Shown here piece by piece: positions 58,481 to 64,000 of a stretch of DNA of 64,000 bases. Positions within the stretch are counted from its first letter, which is position 1; every line of letters begins with the position of its first letter. This DNA is from Thelonectria olida (taxonomy: Eukaryota; Ascomycota; Sordariomycetes; Hypocreales; Nectriaceae), in NCBI GenBank assembly GCA_020736575.1, contig JAGPYM010000021.1:1-64000 (forward strand), written 5' to 3'. A program made the translations under genes and the position numbers. Under the pieces are notes generated by a model. That model searched no databases. It was not told the origin of the DNA and saw nothing but the letters and a program-made list of their open reading frames with translations.

Positions 58481-61400
58481 CTACCGTACGTCAATGTGCT
58501 GTACCGCCTTCATCCACTTTTGCTCCTCGGCCCTGTGACACTTAGTTAGCAACTGCATTCGTCTTGGTCATGGGTAGAGCAGAAACTCACTTGTCAAACC
58601 GCAACAGCTTTCCTAGCACCGGCACCAGCTGAGCCCGTAGCTTACTGTCCTTTTGCTCCAAGAACTGCAGTAGAATCGTCTTTATATAAAGCGTGTCCGA
58701 GTTCACACCACCACCACTGCCGGGTTGTGACCCGTTCGTCCCGCTTCGTACCGAGTCAAACGAGCTCCTGCTGGAGTTGCCAACGAGCTTCGTCTGCGCC
58801 GCCTTGAGGTCCTTGGATAGCTTCTCGTAACGCTGTCGAGTCTCTTCAAGCATGCGGCGCGCCTCGGCGCGTTGCTTCTCGACATCGCGCACCTGGTTCT
58901 CCGAAGCATCAAGTGCCGTCCGTAGCTGCGATACCGTCGTCCGCATCTCCGCCGTCTCTGCTTCGGCCTTCTCCTCAACCGATTCGAGTTCCTCACGACG
59001 ACGTCGCCACTCCTTCTCGCGTTGCTCTAGCTCGTCCCGCTCGTGGCCCAACGTCTTGACCTCACGCTCCAAGTCTCGCAACTTTTGCTTAAGGTCTTCC
59101 GTCTCTCGAGCCTTGCGCCGTGCCAAAGTGCTCGACTCATCTTCGATTCGATCACGCTCCTCAATCGCCGCTTCCATTCTCGATCGCATCTCTCGGACCT
59201 TGTTGTCTGCTCGTTCATCCACGTCCGCCAGCAGCCGCCGCATCGTCTCGCCTTCACGCGTGCGCTCCTGCAGCAGCCGTTGCACTTCGGCGAGCTCCTC
59301 CTCCAGCGACTCAGCTTGCGATTTGGACTCCTTGAGCTGCACCGATATCTCTCCCGTCTGGTCACGCATGCTGCTCAATAGACCTTGCGCGTTGGTGTAC
59401 TGCTGTGCCTTGAAATCCACCTCTTCCTGGATAGCAGTCTTCTCGCGCTTCAGCCTGTATATTTGTTCCTCAAGCTCCTTGACTCGTGGCCGGAGCTTGG
59501 CCAGCTCTTCTTGTACAGCTTGGAGTTCCCGTCCCGCCTTTTCAGCCTTCGCACTCAGCTCGACCTTCTCCGCTTCTGATCGTCGGAGATCTCGTCCCGA
59601 CACCCGTTGCGCATCCTCAAGCCGGAGCTTAGCGTTCGTTTCTGTCGTCACACGCTCCTGTAATCCCTTAATCTCCGTCTCACGGTCAGATGCTGTCTGC
59701 TGGGCACGGCCAAGATCTCGCTTGAGATCCTTCTCCCGCTTCTCCATGTCTTTGAGCTCTTTCGTCTTGGTAGCCAATTCCTCTTTGGTAGTCTTCAGTG
59801 TGGTCGACTCCTGGCGCAGACTCTTAAGTTCTGGTTGGGCCTTCTGCAGGACCTCGCGTAGGTCTGTCAGGTCTTTGTACCGGTTCTGTGCTAGTTGCTG
59901 CGCGGCACCGAGATCAGCCTGCAAGGTGGCTGTCTTATCTTTGAGGTCTTCATACTCGCGCTGCAGGCTAGTCACCTCGCTTTGCAGCTTCGAGTTCGCC
60001 TTTGAGTCTGAGACAGACGTGCTGATCTTGGCCTCGAGGTCAGCAATCTGCGCCTTTAGGTCCGTCTTCTCGGCCTCGAGAGCCTTGATCTTCTCCTTGG
60101 CCTCGACGTGATCTTGACCGATGGCGATAACGTTTTCCTGCAGTGACTCAATTTCCTCCCGCAGATCCTCTTCCGTCTTGCGCCGTTGGGCCAATCGCTC
60201 GATTTGAGTGTCCTTCGCTGCGATCTCCTCCTTGAGTTGAGCAATCTCAGCCTCCAGCTCAGCATTTCCAGCAATCTCAGCAGGAGTCTCGGCGTCTGGT
60301 ACAGTCTCAGGGGTCTCAGCTACCTGGTCTTGGGGAGCGGGAGCCGACGCGCTACCAGCACCTCCCTTACCCTTCTTCTTCTTGTTCTTCTTCTTTCCGC
60401 CACCAGTAGCCGGAGTTTGGGCGGCGACTGCTGGAGTCGGAGCAGGTGTAGGAGGTCCAGACGCGAGACTGGGCTTTGCCGCGAGCTTCTTGCTCAGCTC
60501 GTCGATCTTGGCCTGGTTAGTGGACTTGTCCTCCTTCAACGCATGAATCTGAGTGTTGAGGCTGTCGATGAGCTTTGTAGAGACCATCTTTGACTGGGCC
60601 GCCTTGGCAAGTTCAAGGCTTTGCTCATCGTAATTCTTTTTCCATTCTGCAAACTCCGCCTCAGACTTCTTGTCCTTGACTTCTTGAACAGATTGAACCT
60701 TGTTGAACTCCTCCAGCCTGGATTCCGTTTGGTCCAAGCGCTGGGTTAGATCTTTGTTCAGAGTTTCGATTTCCTTGTTACGGGCGTCAAGTTTGGCCTG
60801 TAGAATTTCTAGGGCAGCTGAAGCATCACGGGACTCGCTGAGCTCACGGGTAGCGTTTTCGAGGCTGTCGACAAGGCCAGAACTATTTTCCTTGGCAGTC
60901 GATAGTTCTTGCTGCAGAGTATCAACCTCGACCTTGAGCTTCTCAATCTCCTCGGTCTTGGAGGCTATCTCGGCTTGGAGTTGGGGCACTTCATCCTCGT
61001 ATGAGAAAAAATCGCCACTGTCCTCCTTCTCGGGAGACTCTTGGGGCTTCTGACGTGGAGAAAACATGCCAATGACGGAGGCGACGGGTGATTTGACCTT
61101 CTCTGTGGCCTCTGTAGGCTTGTCATCGTTGGTCTCCTTGAGCTTTTCGCCGTCTTCAGCCTTCGAGTCAGCCAGAATTGAAGACTTCAAGGCCTTCACT
61201 TCTTCCTCAAGTTTCTTGGCATTCTCTTCGGCTTCATGGCACTTCTTCTGGAGTTCGTCCTTATCCGCGGAGACTCTCTTGAGCTCTTGCATGACCATGT
61301 CACCCCTCAAATTCAATTGGTTTAGGTACTCGACCAGGGACTCGGGATCCGCGATCGATGTAAGGGGGGTGTTTTCGCGAAGGGCCTTCTCGAACGGTTC

Positions 61401-62067
61401 GATGGCAGTTGCTCGTCGATGGGCTACTCGGTAGGATCGTAGGAGCTCTAGGCAGTCCTTATTAGTCTTTGTATTACGGGGCGTCAGAGGAGTACCAACC
61501 TGGGTAAGTAGCCTCGAGCTTATCGAGCTTGCGCAGCCTTTGCTTAATTTCTGGGCTCAGCTCTGAGGTTGGCGCAGCAGTGCCACTGTCGGGCTTCTTG
61601 GAAGCGGAGCCTGTGGCATCTCCAGAGGCATCCTCAGCCTTGTCATCTAAAGCTTCTCCCTTGGTGAGTTGTTTTCCATTTGAGTCATTGGGTTCCGCAG
61701 CAGGCTTGTCGTCGGTTATATCCTTGGTGTCGGAGGGGGGTTTTGGGGTGCCAGCTCGACTGGGCTCTTCGCTGTCGTCAATGACAAAGGCGGCCTCGAA
61801 GACGGCGGGGTCAGGGTTAGGGCCATCGCCTCCATCAACAGCCCCTTTCTTCGGTCGCGGGCGTCTCGCTGGGGAGGCATCTCCTTTTCGCGACGATGTT
61901 GAACCAGATCGTGAGAGTGTAGCTGCCTCGGAGTTGGTCTTCATACGAGCCTGCTCCTCGGCGATGGTGCGGTCGATGGCGCCTCGGAATCGCTGTGAAT
62001 GGGGAAAAGAATGAGGTTAATTATTATTCAGGAAGAGTCGTAGGAGAGAGGCACTGACTTGAAACAT
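58481..62067 (-). CDS. imh1: GRIP-domain golgin (Imh1-like coiled-coil Golgi tether)
   Basis: Four exons (62067-62059, 61992-61500, 61447-58591, 58532-58481) encode 1136 residues. The first coding exon is nine bases (MFQ), followed by RFRGAIDRTIAEEQARM. An acidic, Ser/Pro-rich region leads into about 800 residues of continuous coiled coil, interrupted by a Pro/Ala and Lys-rich spacer (GGGKKKNKKKKGKGG). The C-terminal GRIP domain (DTLYIKTILLQFLEQKDSKL ... LVPVLGKLLRF) holds the conserved Tyr and continues through the last intron to AEEQKWMKAVQHIDVR. Imh1 binds Arl1-GTP at the trans-Golgi through GRIP and tethers endosome-derived vesicles. The gene is divergent from the lunapark gene. Confidence 0.9.
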
Positions 62068-63169
62068 GGTGGCGGTTGTCCTGCGTGGGCAATATCTTGA
62101 GGCTTACGTAGCAACAAGTACAGCGTCGATTACAACGTTGTCGCCTTGAAGACGAGCATACGAGAGAAGGAGCACAAAGAAATAGAAACGAAATGCGTCA
62201 AAGGTTAAAGGAGAGTAGGCGAATGGAAAATTAGAAGTCAAAAGAGCACGCGCATAGCGCTCGGGAGCAAACGGTTTTCTCTTCTTCACCTTGTTGGATT
62301 GGAAAGGAGAGCGTGTCGGCTTTTCGATCAAGTTGGGGTCGGATTGAAATGTACGTACCAACATCTAAGCTAGTAATTCGGGAGCGTAGGAGTTAGCGCA
62401 ATGGAGGAACTGGAGCGCACGCAAGGGAGTAGCTGAGGCTGTGCCGGGGACTGGGACAATTCTTACAGCAAAAAGGAATCCTCTTCCTGTGGCTAGTGCT
62501 CATCCCTCCTGCAGTACTAAACGCCCTGTGGCTTGATCTTCAGCTCCCCTCCCTTCAGCCACGAGAGAGTCAGGGGCCAGCAAGCGCAGGCCCGCCCGGT
62601 GGAGAACCCAGCAAAACGGTAGGTGACCCGTATTCGTACGTACCTCCTCCCCTGCCCCATGTCCCTCCCATCTGGTCTCCCGTCAGGACGGAAGCTGCAC
62701 GTTCGTTCGCATGCGTGCCTTCCTCCAGCAGCCTGAAGTGGATGAGGTCACTAAATTGTAACCAGCTAAGGTACGTATTTCCGTTCCACTTTAACCGAAC
62801 TCACCACTTCGTACTTCGTACAGCTACACGCTCTCTTCCAACACACACTCGTGCCTCGCCCTCGCACCTCACATGGCATCATTGCTGTTCTACTTCACCG
62901 CCAGCAGTGAAAAAAAGCCCACGTTCATTCTGACCCTCATAGCCCTTGATCCGCGCAGGGCGCTTCTTCATATGTTCTTTGTCTTGGTCTGCTTCTGTCT
63001 TACTTCTTGATCTTCATCTCTCTTTAATCGGTGCCTCCACTTCTCTGTATTTCTGACCTCCAGGCTCCCTCTTGTTCGAGCTCACATCCAGCTCCCCAGC
63101 TCGACATTCTATTCCCCCATAACCTCAACCCTAAGCGGCTTTGGCTTTCTTTTTAAATCAACATTCATC
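62068..63169. promoter_or_regulatory. Divergent golgin-lunapark promoter
   Basis: 1.1 kb between two start codons, with no gene. CGTACTTCGTAC-like short repeats lie near 62,805-62,822. The part next to lunapark is C- and T-rich, with TTTTTAAATCAACATTCATC before the ATG, as in a fungal leader. Confidence 0.45.
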
Positions 63170-64000
63170 ATGGTGGCCTTTTGGCCTTGGGGAGTACGCC
63201 TTCCCTCGTCTCCTACCCTCAAACCATCAATAGGCAGCTAACAGAAGCTCTTATCCTCTCTAGGGCGAGTCGTCCTCGACAGCTTCCTTCGAAAAGACAC
63301 TTTCTACCCTCTCTACCAAAATCGCCGATACCCAAAGCCGACTCGACCGTGCCCGTGCCAATTCTCGCCGCACTCGTGTCCTGTGGACTCTGTATTTATC
63401 CTTTGCCTACCTCGTCTATGCCATCGTCCTGGTTCTCGTCGTCGGATACAAGAACCTTGGCGCATACGAATGGACCGGCTTAGCCGGCGGACCTGTCCTG
63501 TATGTCGCCCTCTCCTCCTCTGAGACCACTCGGAGTTCGTTGACTGACTTGCCTGGTTTGCGATCCGCAGCATCTACACTACTCGAACTACCCTCGCCGC
63601 TATCTATACCTTCCGAATCGAGTCCCTCTCCGCCAGCCTTAAGGAGTACCAAGACGAGCGCGAAAAGACGATCCACAAGCTAAAGGCTGCGACCAAGTAC
63701 GACTCCACTCTAGAGCTCATTGAGAAGTACGGAGGACAGGACAACAAGTCCAAGGGAAAGAAGAACGGTGCCGAGAACGCCGGCACGGATGGCGACAACT
63801 CGCAGATTAAGGGCGGCAAGAAGGGCGGCCCCGCGCAAGTGACTTCGGGTCGAACCCGGATGCCTCCTCCCGCAACGGCAAATATCCAGCGACGAGACGG
63901 CCCCATGAACCAAATGGAGCCCAGTGCCGAGTTCGCCCCGAATGCTGAGTTTGTGACCTCAGCCTTGCCTGGTAGCCAGGCGCCTCCTGCACCTCTCCCG
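63170..64000 (+). CDS. lnp1: Lunapark (Lnp1) ER network-shaping protein, partial
   Basis: The first three exons (63170-63193, 63264-63499, 63571 to beyond 64000) are seen; the 3' end is outside the window. The N-terminus MVAFWPW is followed by a helical segment (FEKTLSTLSTKIADTQSRLD), two membrane spans (TLYLSFAYLVYAIVLVLVVG and GLAGGPVLIYTTRTTLAAIY) separated by NLGAYEWT, then a second coiled coil ending YDSTLELIEKYGG. This is the lunapark pattern, which sits in the ER membrane with both ends in the cytosol and stabilises three-way tubule junctions together with Sey1 and reticulons. The zinc-finger (C4) domain expected near the C-terminus would lie past the end of the window. Confidence 0.93.

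Noticed and set aside
58852..60111. 419-codon plus-strand frame opposite the golgin
   Set aside because: Antisense shadow of the coiled-coil region; its Ser/Arg-rich composition mirrors Glu/Leu/Ala codons of the real gene.
62104..62364. 86-codon minus-strand frame upstream of the golgin
   Set aside because: Sits in the golgin leader or promoter and has no family resemblance; the nine-base first exon at 62067 explains the gene start.

Overview
The window is nuclear DNA of a filamentous ascomycete. Short GT-AG introns with CTAAC-type branch sites split most genes, intergenic DNA is long and GC-balanced, and the products are single-copy fungal housekeeping proteins. The HacA/HAC1 homologue looks most like that of Hypocreales such as Trichoderma, so Sordariomycetes (probably Hypocreales) is my inference; no species is claimed.

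Layout. Positions 1-2100 are an extremely A+T-rich, gene-free block typical of repeat DNA degraded by RIP (repeat-induced point mutation). Then follow: a fungal complex I 21 kDa subunit (2302-3103, -) divergent from csm3, a replication-fork protection gene (3395-4408, +); the unfolded-protein-response bZIP gene hac1 (4706-6293, -), carrying a recognisable 20-nt IRE1-type intron; a ~5 kb gene-free stretch; ESCRT-III did2 (11311-12004, +) convergent with the SKI-complex helicase ski2 (12354-16242, -); a broken copy of a fungal hypothetical-protein family (16517-17400, -); the ribosome-associated J-protein zuotin (18511-19910, -) divergent from mzm1, a complex III assembly factor (20344-20900, +); the splicing factor slt11 (21171-22370, -) divergent from sterol methyltransferase erg6 (23960-25362, +); and pyruvate dehydrogenase E1 beta, pdb1 (26757-27991, +).

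Positions 28560-34690 look more accessory: a decayed coiled-coil gene with C-to-T-type stops, then a full-length ABCB-type transporter (29191-33629, -) divergent from a Zn2Cys6 regulator (34691-37464, +). Next come a small C2H2 zinc-finger protein (37541-38093, -), an Mcp1-like mitochondrial membrane protein (38527-39645, +) and an F-box protein (40119-41915, +). About 11.7 kb without a recognisable gene precedes a SWIRM-domain regulator (53602-54900, +). The window ends with an SDR oxidoreductase (56897-57984, -), a GRIP-domain golgin (58481-62067, -) and the start of a lunapark ER-shaping gene (63170 to the end, +).

There is no biosynthetic cluster. Genes sit mostly in divergent pairs with shared promoters. 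The two largest gene-free intervals lie upstream of regulators (hac1 and the SWIRM protein). The best-supported special feature is the non-spliceosomal hac1 intron, with both predicted IRE1 hairpins visible. I saw no tRNA, rRNA or CRISPR array; exon coordinates come from manual reading of splice signals.
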